The notes under the pieces were generated by a model, which saw only the letters and a list, made by a program, of their open reading frames with translations, did no database searches and had not been told where the DNA came from. From the NCBI RefSeq assembly GCF_037126465.1, contig NC_088209.1:8325947-8389946 (forward strand): 64,000 nucleotides of DNA, given 5' to 3'. The number at the start of each line of letters is the position of its first letter. The stretch's first letter is position 1. Origin of the DNA: Ornithodoros turicata (Eukaryota > Arthropoda > Arachnida > Ixodida > Argasidae). This document shows positions 23,040 through 35,962 of this stretch, in pieces. The translations under genes and the position numbers were made by a program.

Positions 23040-25029
23040 GGGCAGTTAAATTATGTTACCAGAGGCAGTCCCAGGTTTTTCTGTGTGTGTACATGGGGGG
23101 ATGTAGAAGAGCTTCCTTGCTTGTACTGCGTTAACATTTCTGTCATACTGACATTTAGGAGTCACAGATGGTATTGTAGAAGGTCATGTTTATTTAGATT
23201 TGTTTGATCATAATCACTCACTTTCCAATATAGCAATTTTACTGATATCCACCCAGTCATTCTGCAGTCATATGATGCCCCCTGCGCCCACCTTCCGACG
23301 CCTGTGGCTCGATGAGTGGTGCAGCTACATCAGCACCCTTCAGCCTCAGCACCAGGTTTGCTTTCTGAGCAAACCAACTGCCTGACACTGCGCAGTGTTT
23401 TTTCCTTGGTTCGGCGTCTGAGGCTTACAGGTTTTCGGTATGCCTTGATGTCAGAATCCACTCGAGGTATGTTGTATTCCCCTGTAGCACCTATTATTAC
23501 TGATGGATACCAATACTGATGCTCCCTGTCCCTGTATTTCTTTGTCATGTGAAAGCTTCAACTTGCTACGCCATGATCACGCCCTGCAGCTGGCGGCAGA
23601 AAGGACTCGCCATAATATAGGATAACCGGGTACTCATCCGCGCACCACACTATGATGGCAAGCGCCGAGCTGAGCTGTTCCTGGCTAAGTACAACTACTG
23701 AATTGCAAAAACATTGCTTTGGATGAGCATTCAGTGGATGAAGGGTACTGATTCATACCTCCCTTCCTTGAGAGCACGATGCATCCCATCACGCCTGACT
23801 TAGTAACAGAAACTTAGTTAGGCAGCCTCTTTCGCAACTAGCAACCTGTTGTCACTTCTGCGTGCCGGAGGCAGGTGCAATAGCACGTAGTGATCCACCG
23901 TGCACTCGACTCCGTTACAACGTAATTTACTAAATGTGCAAAGAAAGCATCGCAATGAGCATAATCGACTTGAGACGGCGTTTATGCCTGTCCGCAGAGT
24001 GTAGGCTGGGCTGACTCGATTCCCCATTCGGACGTCAACAGATAACGCACGTATCTTGATGAAGCCCTGGGTGCATCCCGCAGTGTTTTTGAGTTAACCC
24101 GGGCACAGTACTGCGTGCGCTTCCGCCGGCAGCGGCTCCATACGGCAGCCGCCGTCCTGACGCCAACTAACAGTAGGGGACAGTATAGAGAGACAATGGT
24201 TATACCCAGCGAACACACAAGCAACACTCCCCAGGACAATTGAGAGGTTGGTACTCACTTTCCTCCGTGACGGAGACCGTATGCGGACTGGAGACTGAAG
24301 CTGTGTAAAAAAATCATCACTGGCGAAACATTGTGCCGTTTTGAACACTTAGCACAGGTTGGGACAAAAGTTCACGGAACACGCGAGCGACGTACTTTTT
24401 CTTCGGTGCGACACCCTAGCGGCTGGCGGAAGCGTGAACTTTCCGTGAACTTTTGTCATTCATGGTGACATCCGGCATCACCGTCACATCGTGCATTAAT
24501 TGACGCGGCGAACTAACCCGCCGCACTCGCCAAATTTCTTCCCGGTAGTGGATCGCAAGTTCTAAATACTAGACAAGATTCAGAGTGAATCGCAGATGAA
24601 CCTTGGAGGGACTGTCGCGTCCGATAACGTGCCGTACATTGCATCAAATCGCACAAAAACACAAATTCACGGAGTTGTTATTGGACAACGAGTAAGACTA
24701 ACCCCAAAATACCCAAGTAAATACTAAAATACTTAAAAATAACCCTAAGTATAAAATACAATTCGTGGAAACTATGCGAGAGAAATGTTGGAAAACCGTC
24801 GTTCACCAAGACGCGCTCGTCCAGTATGGAGAGGAGGAAAGGAAAACACAGAACATCTGTTGTCTGATGGCTGCAAACATAAGCTGCGTTAAGCAGTTTT
24901 CCTTTCTTTTCCTTTTTTCTCATGCTGTTTCCATGCACAGTGGAAAGTTTTCGGGTGTCGAATACTTGGGGAATTACGACTGTAGTAACATGTTGTAGCC
25001 TTCTAACTAATGCAAAAAAAAACAAAAAA
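23040..25029. other. No gene recognised; small foldback at 24359-24461
   Basis: A 16-bp inverted repeat GACAAAAGTTCACGGA / TCCGTGAACTTTTGTC spans about 100 bp at 24364-24458, a MITE-sized foldback. The remainder has no coding region that I recognise. Confidence 0.5.
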
Positions 25030-25040
25030 AACAGCCAGCA

Positions 25041-26090
25041 TGGTTCACCAAAGTCCTAGCCATACACGCAGATGAATCGACCCAGTCACTGTCAAAGCTG
25101 TCTCCATTTGCAACTGCTAAAGTTCTGGAACAGACGATTGGCAAAAATTACACTCCTCGGAAGCTCCGCTCTGGTGACATCCAGGTGGAGGTCCAAGAAA
25201 AGGAACAGAGCGTATCCCTCCAATCCCTGAAGGCAATTGCCGACATACCTGTCACGGTCACTCCGCACAAGACACTCAACATCGTAAAAGGCGTCATCTC
25301 AGAAGAAGAGCTCTTGATGTGCTCTTGACTCTGAAATTGAGGAAGGCCTCAGAGAGCATGGATTGGTCAGTGCGCGGAGAATAATTATGCGTAGAGACGG
25401 CAAAAAAATACCAACAAAACATGTACTATCATTCCAACTCCACACTCTTCCAACTACAATACATGCTGGCTACCTCAACTGTAGTGTACGGCACTACGTT
25501 CCAAACCCAAGGCGCTGTTTTAAATGCCAGCGCTTTGGGCATGGCTCACAGACATGCCGTGGACAAACGACATGTGCAAGGTGTGCGGGGAAAGACCACG
25601 AGTCGCCAACATGTGAAAATGCCGTAAAATACATCAACTGTAGTGGTAGCCACCCAGCATACTCCAGGTCCTGCCCACCGTGGAAGGACGAAAAGGAAAT
25701 CCTGAAAGTTGAGCAGAATCTTTCTTATACTGCAGCGAAGGCACAGGTAGCATTTTCTAGAAAGGGCCCGTACTCCGAGGTAATGCGCAGGGGAGTGGCG
25801 CCACCTCGGAAATCTGTGGAGACTGAGACTGAGTCCCCACACAACACTCCCAACACAAACGTTGGGGACACAGCTCGTGTATCTCCCAAGGGAAACGTGG
25901 CATGCCCAAGGGCTGGCCACAAGGAGGTCGCCAGCCCCAATCAGGCTGGCCCCCAGTACCGCAGTCGATGGATGTCGATGACTGCTGCACGCCGCAGAAG
26001 TTATCGCCAACCCCTCAGCATTCCCCAGACCAACAGAAGGGGAAACAACCGGGTCGAGGCAGAGGACATTCGCAGATGGTGCCACCGAAG
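25041..26090 (+). pseudogene. LINE copy B ORF1 (gag-like RNA-binding protein)
   Basis: The first block, 25041-25325, reads SPFATAKVLEQTIG, then LRSGDIQVEVQ and IPVTVTPHKTLN, the N-terminal pattern of arthropod LINE ORF1 proteins. A frameshift near 25325 leads to the second block 25363-26163 (opened by a GTG at the reported start). This has two CCHC knuckles, CFKCQRFGHGSQTC and CARCAGKDHESPTC, and a third with its first Cys lost (YINCSGSHPAYSRSC). ORF1 proteins coat element RNA. Confidence 0.85.
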
Positions 26091-26093
26091 GCA

Positions 26094-26890
26094 TGCTGAA
26101 CATGCTGAATACGCAAAAGATTTTCATGCAGTGGAACTGCAGGGGAGTGCTTCCAAATGTTGATGATGTGCATGACCTCCTGGAGACGCACAGGCCAATT
26201 GGCATCTGCCTCCAAGAGACGTATTTGAACTCTGGACACACAAATCCGTTCCAACAATATGTTTAGGAGGGATCGCCCGGCGGTTTCGCGATCCTCAGGT
26301 GGAGTGGCGATTCTAGCATCCCGGTCTGTTGCTGCAGTTGAGGTGCCGTTGATAACAACATTGGAAGCTGTGGCTGTTCGATTGAATCTCTCTACACCAC
26401 TTACGCTCTGCTCAATATATCTTCTTCCTGCAGCAGATATCTTAGACCACCTGGCAGCCCCATTCCTCATTATGGGGGATTTTAATGCACACAGCCGTTT
26501 GTGCGGATGTTCAGACTTGGACTCGAGGGGCAGACTTCTTGAGGACTTACTCCTCCGCCACTCTATCACACTCCTGAACACAACACAACCAACATACTGC
26601 AGCACATCAACACGGACATTCTCTGCATTGGACCTTTCCATCTGTAGTGCGACCATTGCACAAGATCTGCAGTGGCACGTGATCCAAAACCCCTATGGCA
26701 GTGACCATTTTCCAACTTGGGTCGAGTATCAGTGTGATGATGCTGTGCTGTGTACGCGAAAACCCCGCTGGAGGCTGCAGGACGCGAACTGGGCGGTGTT
26801 CAGCGTGCTGGCTGACCTGACCTTACACAACACTGACAACATGAGTATCGACGAGGCCAACGAATTCATAACAAACACGATAATACATGC
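26094..26890 (+). pseudogene. LINE copy B ORF2: APE endonuclease
   Basis: ORF2 begins about 26094 and shows WNCRG, LQET, then a deletion-frameshift near 26258 inside the block that in copy A reads FQQYQMF. From 26259 the frame is open with GGVAIL, intact MGDFNAHS and GSDHFP. The active-site loop is better kept than in copy A. Confidence 0.85.
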
Positions 26891-28690
26891 TGCTACACAA
26901 TCCATATCCAAGACGTCGTCCTCTCTGCCCAAGCGTTCAAAGCTTTGGTGGAGCGATGACTGTAAACAGACGCGCAAGGAACAACAAAAGGCGTGGGCTC
27001 GTTTGCGTCGATACCCGGCAGTTGACAACATGATCGAATACAAAAGGAAGCGTGCTGCAGCCAAGCACACAAGGGAGGAGGCCAAGCACAACTCGTGGAA
27101 GGAGTTTGTGGGTACATTGAACTCGCGAACTCCAGCCAAAGTTGTGTGGGACCGTATCAATAAGATCTCCGGGAAATACAAAGGGTTTACTGTGCCTTGT
27201 CTTTCACAGAATGGCGTTCCCTGTATGTCCTTGGAGGAACAGGCTAACGTGCTTGGCGGACACTTTGAACACATGTCTAGCTCCTCCCATTACAGCCAGC
27301 GTTTCCTGTTACACAAAACTGCTGCTGAAAAACGCATCATTAAACAGCCTAAACAAGATACAGCACCTTACACCCTTCAACGCACATGAACTTCAGAGAG
27401 CCTTACATGCAAGAAAGAACACTGCACCCGGCCCTGACAGCATACACTATGACATGTTGCGGCATTTAACACCCCAGTCGCAGCAAACCTTACTCCACTT
27501 TTTTAACCGTGTGTGGAGAGAAGGAACTCTTCCGTTGTCCTGGAAGCTAGCCGAAGTGGTTCCGGTTCTCAAGCCAGGGAAAGACCCGTCTGCTGCTATT
27601 AGTTATCGCCCCATCGCATTAACCAGCTACCTTGGGAAGACTTTTGAGCGCATGGTAAATGCAAGGCTCGTATATGTTTTGGAAGAGCCAGGCATCTTTG
27701 ACAAACACCAAAGTGGTTTTCGTTCCGGCCGAAGCACCCAGGACAACCTACTCCACCTACAATCACAAATAAGAGAGGCTTTTGTTCGTGGGCAGTTCTG
27801 CGTATCCGTGTTTTTTTATCTCGAAAAGGCGTACGATACCACATGGCGTTTCGGGATCCAGCAAGATCTACATGCATGTGGTATCACAGGGTGCATCTAC
27901 AGGTGCATTGAGAATTTCCTTAGAGATAGAAAGTTTCGTGTCCGTCTGGGCTCCACTTTATCTAACAACTTTGTACAAGTGAACGGGGTTACAGAGAGGT
28001 CTGTGCTCAGCGTTACGCTATTCGTTGTGAAAATGAACTCGATAGCGAGAGCCATCCCACCTGGCGTCCAGTACTCCCTTTACGTAGACGATGTCCATGT
28101 TTCCTACTCAGCATCAAGTCTTTCGACAGCTGAGAGGCAAGTGCAGCTCACGATCAACCGTATTTCTAAGTGGGCTGATGAAAACGGCCTCAGGTTTTCC
28201 GCGCAAAAGACAGCGTGTGTTGTCTTTACGAGGAGGCGAGGCACGTTTGCTGAGCCCTCACTGCTCCTCGGTCACACTACCAGTTTCTGATAAGCAAAAA
28301 TTTCTGGGGGTGGTGTTTGACAAGAAGCTGTCTTTTGTGCCACACATAAACTACATAAAGCAGAAGTGCCTGAAATCCTCCAACATACTTATAGTTTTAT
28401 CCCATCGATCGTGGGGAGCCGACAAAGTCATACTGTTGCGGGTCTACGACTCGGATGTACGATCAGTAATTGAGTACGGGAGTGTCGTGTGTGGCTCGGC
28501 GCGGCCTTCAGCATTGAAGGTTTTGGATCCCATCCACCACGAAGGCGTCCGACTCGCCACCGGTGCCTTCCGGACGTCCCCTGTGAAGAGTTTATATGTT
28601 GAGGGTAATGAATGGTCGCTCGAGAGACGGAGACAATTTGAACATGTGAAGGGCTGCGCTAAAGTACAGATGCCAGGGCAATGACCCAGT
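26891..28690 (+). pseudogene. LINE copy B ORF2: reverse transcriptase
   Basis: It has frames 26259-27389, 27142-28290 and 28091-28684 in succession, joined by shifts near 27375 and 28272. Motif A reads FFYLEKAYDT: the catalytic Asp is Tyr, which alone would kill polymerase activity. The PQGS block is also altered (NGVTERSVLS). Motif C YVDD is intact. Confidence 0.9.
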
Positions 28691-28703
28691 TGTACACTGT
28701 AGT

Positions 28704-29760
28704 GTGAACCCCGCTCTGGAGCGACCCTTCCTTGCAAAGCCCTCTCTCTCACCCTCGTTTCCGCTTCGCGTGCAGGCGGCGAGTTCCCGTCTGGGATTCA
28801 GTCCCTTTGGCGTTCCCCTGCAGCAGGCAGTCCTCGATGCTGCCCCTTGGCAGAGACATCTAATACAATCCAATTTAAAAATGACACAGTTAGACAAACA
28901 ATCCACTGCCATTCTCCAGGAATTCCTGGAGATTCACCATAACTTCGGGAACCACCATGTAATCTACACTGATGGGGCCAAAGTAAGCAATGGTGTGGCG
29001 GCCGTTGCCCTTGAAGGTGATTCCATTATGACGGCACGCCTGAACACGAACGCCACAGTTTTCACCGCAGAGCTTTACGCGATTCTCCTGGCTCTGCGGC
29101 ACATTCAACAAAACGACCTTCAAAATTCAGTAATTTATTCCGATTCGCTAAGCTCTGTGTGTGCGCTGCTTTCATGCTATGAAAGCGAGTACGACCGCTT
29201 GCGACTGAACTTTGTTCCCGAGGCTTTTCAATCTGTCTCTGCTGGGTCCCCAGCTACACTGGGATCCCGGGGAATGAACGAGCCGACCGTGAGGCTCGGC
29301 GAGCGTTGGCACAAGAGGAGTCAGCTCTAGGACTACCCTACCGAGACATCCTGCCAGTGTTAAAGGGAGCTGTCTACACACAGTGGCAGAAGGAGTGGGA
29401 CATGGAAGGAAATAACAAGCTACACACAGCTACATATCTTTCGCCCCCGCATCGGACTGAACACATCAACAGATCCTCCGAAGTTCTTTACGCGAGACTT
29501 AGGATTGGGCACACATGGCATCACCACTACTCAGAGGTCAGGATCCGCCAGCTTGTGCGCACTGCGGTGACAGCCTGACTGTCTTGCACGTACTGGCATC
29601 CTGCCCTCACTTCGAACACCAACGCCAACAGCATTTCGCCGCATTCTACAGATACCATGTCCCACTCCACCCAGCCCTTCTACTGGGTGACACTCCTCTT
29701 GTGCCGTTTGATAACGTCATTAAATTTCTGACCACATGTGGGTTTCTTAGTCAGATGTAG
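28704..29760 (+). pseudogene. LINE copy B ORF2: RNase H and C-terminal region
   Basis: It contains YTDGAKVSNG, AELYAILLAL and YSDSLSSV, then shifts frame near 29190. Compared with copy A about 20 bp around 29180 are gone, which causes the shift. The last pieces 29306-29578 and 29515-29760 carry the Cys-His motif and the C-terminus to the stop at 29758-29760. Confidence 0.85.
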
Positions 29761-30109
29761 ATGATAAGCATTGCTCCGCTTTTATCCAATATCACTGAAC
29801 TCATGTAAATATCTCATTGTCACACTTTTGTCACACATTGTCACACTAGCTTGCTTGTTGTCGTCATCCTCTTCTCTCTCTTATCCTCGTCAATCTCATC
29901 GCTCATACCTGTAGATAGATTTTAACTACCACACACTCTCTCTCACATCATCTTTCCCATAATCATCTCCGACACGCTCACCATGGTTTTGGCGCTCTAT
30001 GGCCTTTGTTGCCTTTGTGCCATTAAACACATCAATCAATCAATCAATATAATTATTTGTTTCGACGATATTATTTTATTCTTGCATCAAGAATAGTGAA
30101 TTCAAATTA

Positions 30110-31325
30110 CAGACGACCCCCGTTTATCCGGACGGTGCCGTTCCCGGCGAAATCGTCCGATTACCGGGGCATCCGGATAAATGAAACGGCCAAATAGAAA
30201 TATCCTACAGAGCAAGGTTTAATTAAAACACAGAAATATCGTCAATGACAGCTGTTACATAGTAGTGTAGGCATTCGATTCCTGCAAACTTTTGCTAATT
30301 GCATAGAGTTGAGCCACGCTGTTGCGCTGCTCGAAGAATGTCAGTGCGGACGCAAGGTGTCAATGTCGGAGCCTTGTTTCTCACTGGCGTCATCGGCACC
30401 GTCTTGCTGCACATCATCGGAGGCAACAGCAGCAATCGCACCGTCATCAGTCATAGCTGCACACGCGTCATCATCCTTATCAACGTCAACGGAGTCAGAA
30501 ACCGCAGCATCATCTACGGCAGTCGCAGTGAGCCAGGGATCAGGGATAGCAGCTCAGCTAGGGGAATGTCTTCATCGGCCAACGGGCCGTAAGCAGCGCA
30601 GGCCCTCGGGTTCGGGTTTTCCCCTCTAGAACCGGACAGTTGCTTCCCAAGTCGTTTTCAAAAAAAAGAAAAAGTAAGAAAAAAAGAAAGAAATGCTCGC
30701 GGCAAAATGAAGGTTCGTGCTGAGCAGCGATGAAATACATTTTCTACTCCTTCACTTGTAAAGTTCTGAAGTCATTTTCGGAAAATAGAATTCCAACGCT
30801 CCTCCGCCCATCTGCTCGCTGATCCTTTCGGCAATCGCGAAGACTTTTATTCGGAGAGAAACGTCCTGTGCAAAGTGTGCGCTTTCCGAAAAGTGGAATA
30901 TTAACCCTCTTAGCTCTGTGCTTTGGCGTCGTCCGTTTTCTTTCTGTTTCTGTACGCGTGACTCGCCAAATGACTCGACTGGTCAACGTAACCCAACGCA
31001 CACAAATACTAAAGGGGGTCATCGTGCACGGTTGTCTGCCCTACGGAGGAATGTAGGTCCCTGACGTGTGACGGGAATAACCCCAACACAGCGAAAAGAG
31101 TGACGAAGCGGGGTCAGCGTCTCCTCTTACTCACGGTAGTCCGGATAACTGAAGCTGGATTACAAGAATTTTCAAATTTCGTTCCCTGGAATTCTTGTCC
31201 GAGTCCGGAAGCTGAAGTCCGGATAAACGAGAACAAAATGCATGGAGGAAAATCCGTTCCCGTGCCTTTTGTCCGGATACCGCGGGATCCCGATAAATGA
31301 AGTCCGGATAAACGGGGGTCGACTG
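30110..31325. mobile_element. Pogo/Tigger-like DNA transposon relic
   Basis: Terminal inverted repeats of about 24 bp (CGACCCCCGTTTATCCGGAC on the left, its complement on the right) differ at one visible base. TA stands on both outer sides (30108-30109, 31326-31327). The repeats resemble Tigger/pogo ends and the 1.2-kb size suggests an internally deleted copy. The right 230 bp carry several TCCGGATA repeats. On the minus strand 30300-30590 encodes an acidic, Asp-rich stretch that could be the C-terminus of a Tigger transposase; this part is weak. Confidence 0.65.
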
Positions 31326-31327
31326 TA

Positions 31328-32545
31328 CTAGAATACTTTCGCCTTTTGCTGGCGTACGTTGACAGGTGTTCCTGTGGCAATTGTGGAGACTGCAATATCC
31401 TGCGTCTGCTGCAAATAGTAGGGCTGATGGCATTATGCAAGAAGCTGGTTTGGAATGCATCACAGAACTTTTCCGAAAGCATTGCCTCGACATAGACACG
31501 CGGAACTTGGAAGAAATTAAGCTCCGGACCACAGAACGTGGCTGCCTCCAAAACCGTAAGCAAATGAAGCTAGAACGTGCATATGGAAACCATCATTCAT
31601 TCATTCATTTACAGTGTGAATTCATTGCAGACAAACACTGTCGTGATTCACAGTAATTCGCAGGTACTTGCGACTGGTTGAGCGGCCACACCACAGCAAC
31701 GTTGCTGCAAGTAGCAATACAATGCAATACAACAAGTTCAGAGGCAGAAAAGTAGGGCAGTCTTACAAATTTCTCAGTAAATGATCTGTACTGAACGTTG
31801 CAGCAGGCACCAAATTTCCATTTGTTTTGGACAGGGAATTCGCGTGAAATAGTCAGTGAAAACCTGGAAAAGTAAGGCAATCTGTAGGCTACAGTTTGGA
31901 AGAGATACCGTACTTATCCCTGAGTGTCATACGTTTTCCAAGCACTGGAGAGACTCAGCATTGCAGTGTGCCGCATGTGCTTCTACCAGAGCTTCAGTGT
32001 TCACATGCATGTGACAGGGGGGATGGAGCACCTCGAGTGTATGTAAAGAACAACTTGAAGGACAGTGTGATTGTGTGTGTGTGTCTTTGATTGGGAAACA
32101 GCAGGTTCTTTTCTTGAGCGGGGAAACTTGAGGACATACTCATTAATGCTGCTTTGTGATTGCTCATATGACGTATCCGCTTTTTTCCGTGACGCATGCT
32201 CTTCGTCATCCGATTCCTCATCACTCTGGACAGGGGTTGAGGGGGCTTATTTCACATAAGCACTTTGTGATGCCCTGACTTGTGTAGGCTGTTACAGTTC
32301 GGTCGCTGCTGGTTGTGGTATGGAACTCCACAGCCCCATCAGGTGAAGAGTTGCTGCTCTCACCTACCTATGTGATGCACAATTAAGGAACAAAAAAAAA
32401 ACAACATGGTTACCAAAACAAAAAAGTATGGGATACCTCTCACGCACTTGTCTGAGATGCTCCTCATCGTGTGTTTGGGATGTCTGCCGGTCTTGAAAAT
32501 CCAAGTGGCCACATTGCAATGGTACAGAGGATATCATGGTTGGTT
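31328..32545. other. No gene recognised
   Basis: A plus-strand frame at 31366-31656 has no motif. CATTCATT and GTGTGT microsatellites occur near 31594 and 32070. Confidence 0.4.
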
Positions 32546-32946
32546 CCTGAGAAAAGGAAGAAGCTCAGGGGGAAAACGCGCAAGGTGTCACGTAACGGGC
32601 ACGGACGGAGGGGCACGGGCGATTGGGTTCTGGAAGAGTACTCCTGGCTGACCGTTGGCATCGTCTTGGGGTCCTACCGCCTGGCTCTGGGTTTCAACGT
32701 CCACCATGGTCCTGGGTTCCTGGTGCTGGCTGCGGGTCTGCCTTACCAGGCTCTGGCTGCTGGTGGCGTTGCGATGCGAGGGTTACCCATGCTCACACTA
32801 AAGTTTCTGATTACAACCTTGTTTGACTCTGTCTCATGCTGGCTTCTATCCGAACTACCCTGAGGGCTTTGGCGTCCACGTCCAGTGTAGGCACTGTGAA
32901 TTGACCAGGTGTCACGTATGTTGACTCACAGCCTGCCGCATCACAA
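32546..32946 (+). mobile_element. Fragment of the gag-bearing retroelement (copy 1)
   Basis: The segment matches 46209-46440 (AAACGCGCAAGGTGT, GTAACGGGCACGGAC, TACCGCCTGGCTCTGGGTTT). It then departs and finally shares with 47125-47182 the run from GGCACTGTGAATTGACCAGG to CTGCCGCATCACA. Thus both ends of the gag segment are conserved while most of gag is missing here. Confidence 0.65.
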
Positions 32947-33330
32947 ATAGTACCAATAGTACCAACTATTTGGCAGCTCTTTATCAGCAGTTGTGGCAGG
33001 TTGTGGAAGAATACCACGCTGCGACGGTGACGGGGGAGCCTAGCGCAAGCCGGCAAATACAAGCCGGCAATAATAACTTCCACAAGAACACGCACCGACG
33101 TACTTTTATCACGAGATGTTGCATCAAGGGCGGCATGTTCTGCCGGCCCGTGCTCGCCAGAAGAAACTGAAGCCCTGCTTACTCCTTCTGTAGCCAGCAG
33201 CATGTACCTAGTACCGAGGTAAAAATCAACAATGTAGCCAGGTTTCTTCGTTGTATTATAACATCTCACATACTTCTTTCCGTGCCCCCTTCTCGTATGC
33301 CCCGCTGGGCCTCTCCGCCTTGCGCTTCCT
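32947..33330 (-). pseudogene. Possible piggyBac-type transposase relic
   Basis: The minus-strand frame holds KKPGYIVDFYLGTR and, about 80 codons on, VVFFHNLPQLLIKSCQIVGT. In spacing and pattern these resemble the GY..DFY and VFFDNFFTS..L...L....GT blocks of piggyBac-type transposases. The catalytic Asp of the second block would be replaced by His. The resemblance is short; treat as a hint. Confidence 0.3.
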
Positions 33331-33379
33331 TGAAAACCCAGTCTTTCAAGCGGTTTTATTTCGTGGACCATCCCACACT

Positions 33380-34279
33380 TTGCAGTACCGTAGGCTTTGT
33401 CTCGAAATCATCACCGACGAAATGTTCTGCGCACAGCTTCTCATACTTGGCCTGGATGGATTTAAAGGAAGACTCGAAATCCTTCGAAGTTTCTCTCCGG
33501 AGCACGCTCCGAACGCGCATCGGTAGTACAGCACGGGACTCTGCTCGGTGTATTCAGCAGGCTAATTCTCGCATAATCAAGATGAGTCCCAAAATAGGAT
33601 CGTCTGGGACACCGAGAGATGATTGCAGTTATACCGTCTAAGGGTCCTACGGGCAGTACACCACTGGGAGGCTTTATGGATTTACAGCCTTATTCAGCCG
33701 TATTCGTATCAGCCTTTATGACAGGCTGTCTCTCTCTCTCTCTCTCTGTTATGGCTATATGCCTGGCAGCACAGAACATTACGTGCTACGCTGGTGTCAC
33801 AAAGAAAATAAGGTGTCCGCTCCCTGTTGTTGATAGTGTTAGTGCTGTGACAAATTCAGAGTGGCGCACCACGGTAGCCATGCGCATTACAGAGCCGTTT
33901 ATAGGGAGCTGTGATATTGTGCCACCCAGAGAGGGGGGGGGGGGCGTGACGTCACGGACGACATCGCTCCGCCCACTTGACCGAGATGAAAGGCGACCCA
34001 CGGCGGCATGGGGGAATTTCAAGGCTATGCCTCTGCTCCAAAGTGCTATCTAGTGCATATAGGTTGCGTCTACTAAAGCAGCGCCGCTGCCAGCGCTGTC
34101 AGCGGATGGCAAGTTACCGTCTACTAGGGCAGCGCGCTCGTTTCGTAGACAACCTGCTGCCGCAGCGCCGCTGCTCCCGCTGGCCAGCGCAGGCAGCAGG
34201 TCGGGAGCCGCTGAGCGCGCTGCTGCTGGCTGTGTGACGTCACGATAGCAGACGACATCGCCCGCCGCGTAGTTTGAAC
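33380..34279. other. No gene; GC-rich stretch with CRE-like sites
   Basis: GTGACGTCACG occurs near 33946 and GTGACGTCACGATAG near 34235, each followed within a few bases by GACGACATCGC. The region 33930-34270 is GC-rich with CAGCGC/GCAGCG repeats that look promoter- or CpG-island-like. Confidence 0.35.
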
Positions 34280-34387
34280 ATGGCGTCTACATCGACTGCT
34301 GGGCTCATCACTGTCACAATAAAAACTCCGCAAGGATGCGTGAACGTTCTTGTCACTCCAGAAGAAGCAAGCAGACTGCAGCACGGT
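34280..34387 (+). CDS. Possible first coding exon of an unidentified gene
   Basis: An ATG at 34280 in good context (AACATGG) opens 36 codons, MASTSTAGLITVTIKTP and onward, ending at a GTACGT donor (34388). It follows a GC-rich stretch with CRE-like TGACGTCA sites. No homologous family is recognised and no downstream exon was located. It could be host or transposon-derived. Confidence 0.25.
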
Positions 34388-34389
34388 AC

Positions 34390-35440
34390 GTACACGGAAC
34401 TAATTGAAGTAGGTTTCATGTGCCGCGATGTACTAACTGAAATAAACCTCCCGCGTCCCTTTTCGCGCGGTTTCGGTTCTGCACACATGTGCTTCTGTAC
34501 AGGAGCAGTTTTGCTATGTATGCGACGGATCAACGAAATATACAGTACTGAGACGTCCCTCGTGATAAAAGGGAGTCGCTTTTCGGCATATATTGGTGTA
34601 GAAGCGTGAGGGAGGCCAAGATGAGGGCGTCACTAAGCTTTATGCCCCTTCTCTCGTCCTCTCTGCTTGCAGATCCCTACTGTGTTGGTACGACGTGCTC
34701 ACAGTTAAGCGTACACCCGCATTAGACTACTATTTCCTTCCTTGAATCAACCTTTTGCCGAGTGTGGCATCATAAATCTATGGCAATGGAGCGAGAGACG
34801 CGGAATACACCTTGAACCTATACGAGCTTCCCTGCACCTTCTCCCTGTTTGTCATTTCTTCCAGTATATTATAGAGATCAGTGACATATTCTGAATTGAT
34901 GTCGATGGCGCTCGGTCGCATACGACAACGAGAGCATTATGGCTGTAGGTTTGCTTTGCTTTCGTTTGCTTTGCTTTCGTGTCGCAGGTTAAAGCTGTCG
35001 CAGTGCACAATCGGTTTCATGCAACCTACTCAGGAACGCCCAGTTGTGTGCATAACTTTGCACACGTTTCGGTCTTTATTTATTTTATTATCTTAATAAT
35101 ATTATTTTTATTGTATTTGGCCATAATTTAATATGTACACGTTGTGCAATTAATTTCGACAATTCTTTTCTTTTTCCTTTTTTTTTTTCGCTTTATATAA
35201 GCCCGGCTTATCTTCACAGCAAGGAATTGTGTAGTGTGTGCCAATTGAAGTGTGTAGGAATTCAAACACGTTTCGAATAGAAGATATTTTAAATTAGAAT
35301 GATTGACTTCTGTATTCAGTGCTCACCAACTTGCTCTATCCCTCGAATGTGTCTTTCATGATCTTCATCCTTTCATCTATGCATAGAGCAGTCCTTTCCG
35401 CACAACATGTCTGCTAATTCAGTTGACACAGTGATCATGA
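34390..35440. other. No gene recognised
   Basis: AT-rich. TATATAAG at 35194-35201 lies in non-coding context. No repeat identified. Confidence 0.4.
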
Positions 35441-35962
35441 TGGTTCGATGCTAAACCAATTGCCCAATTCGTTCTTCTTCTGTGAAGGGGATCTTCATTG
35501 GACAACACGCCGGTTCAGATTGTTCCAATTGGAAATCGCTGTTTCTCATTGGCACCCAGTGAACTAATTCCTTGATTTGGTTCTTAATTTCCTATGAATC
35601 TTCTTCACCACAACACCTGTTAGAGCGCTAAAACATGAAGCTATCTTTCCGTCAACACTTCTCATTACTTCAATGAGAAATACCTGCGTTATTCACATTA
35701 AATGAATTGCGTGTCTCAGTTCTCATTGAAAGTCACTGGTTCTCATTGGACAAATTAGCTCCCGGTTCCCTGGAAGACTCCTTAACCACAACGCCTGTCC
35801 GAGCGCTCAAACATAAACTCAGCTTTCCCGCAACACTTCTCATTACTTCAATGAGAAATACCTGCTATATTCACATTAAATGAATTGGATGCCTAAATTT
35901 TCATTGAAATTCGTTGAAATTGATGCGGGTGCTCAATGAGATCGGGTCTACTTCTTCCAGCA
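35441..35962. repeat. TCTCATTG-rich repeat, copy 1
   Basis: It contains an internal tandem duplication: CACAACACCTGTTAGAGCGCT to ATTAAATGAATTG (35608-35707) is repeated as 35786-35889 with few changes. TCTCATTG, or its complement CAATGAGA, occurs many times. The right end AATGAGATCG...TTCCAGCAGGG is shared with the copy at 48990-49408. It is non-coding. Superfamily unknown. Confidence 0.6.

Larger units (their letters stand above)
25030..30050 (+). mobile_element. I-group-like LINE, copy B (almost full length)
   Basis: It holds ORF1 with zinc knuckles, endonuclease, RT, RNase H, Cys-His region, 3' UTR and AATC tail. It starts after an A-rich stretch near 25013-25033. No promoter or target duplication could be assigned. 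The coding sequence is interrupted by about seven frameshifts, so this copy cannot move by itself. Compared with copy A it lacks short segments in ORF1 and around 29510. Confidence 0.9.

Noticed and set aside
33390..33520. Minus-strand piece reading YEKLCAEHFVGDDFE, THAP-zinc-finger-like
   Set aside because: Only the C-x2-H half is present; the first cysteine pair and the Trp-Pro features of THAP are not visible in frame.
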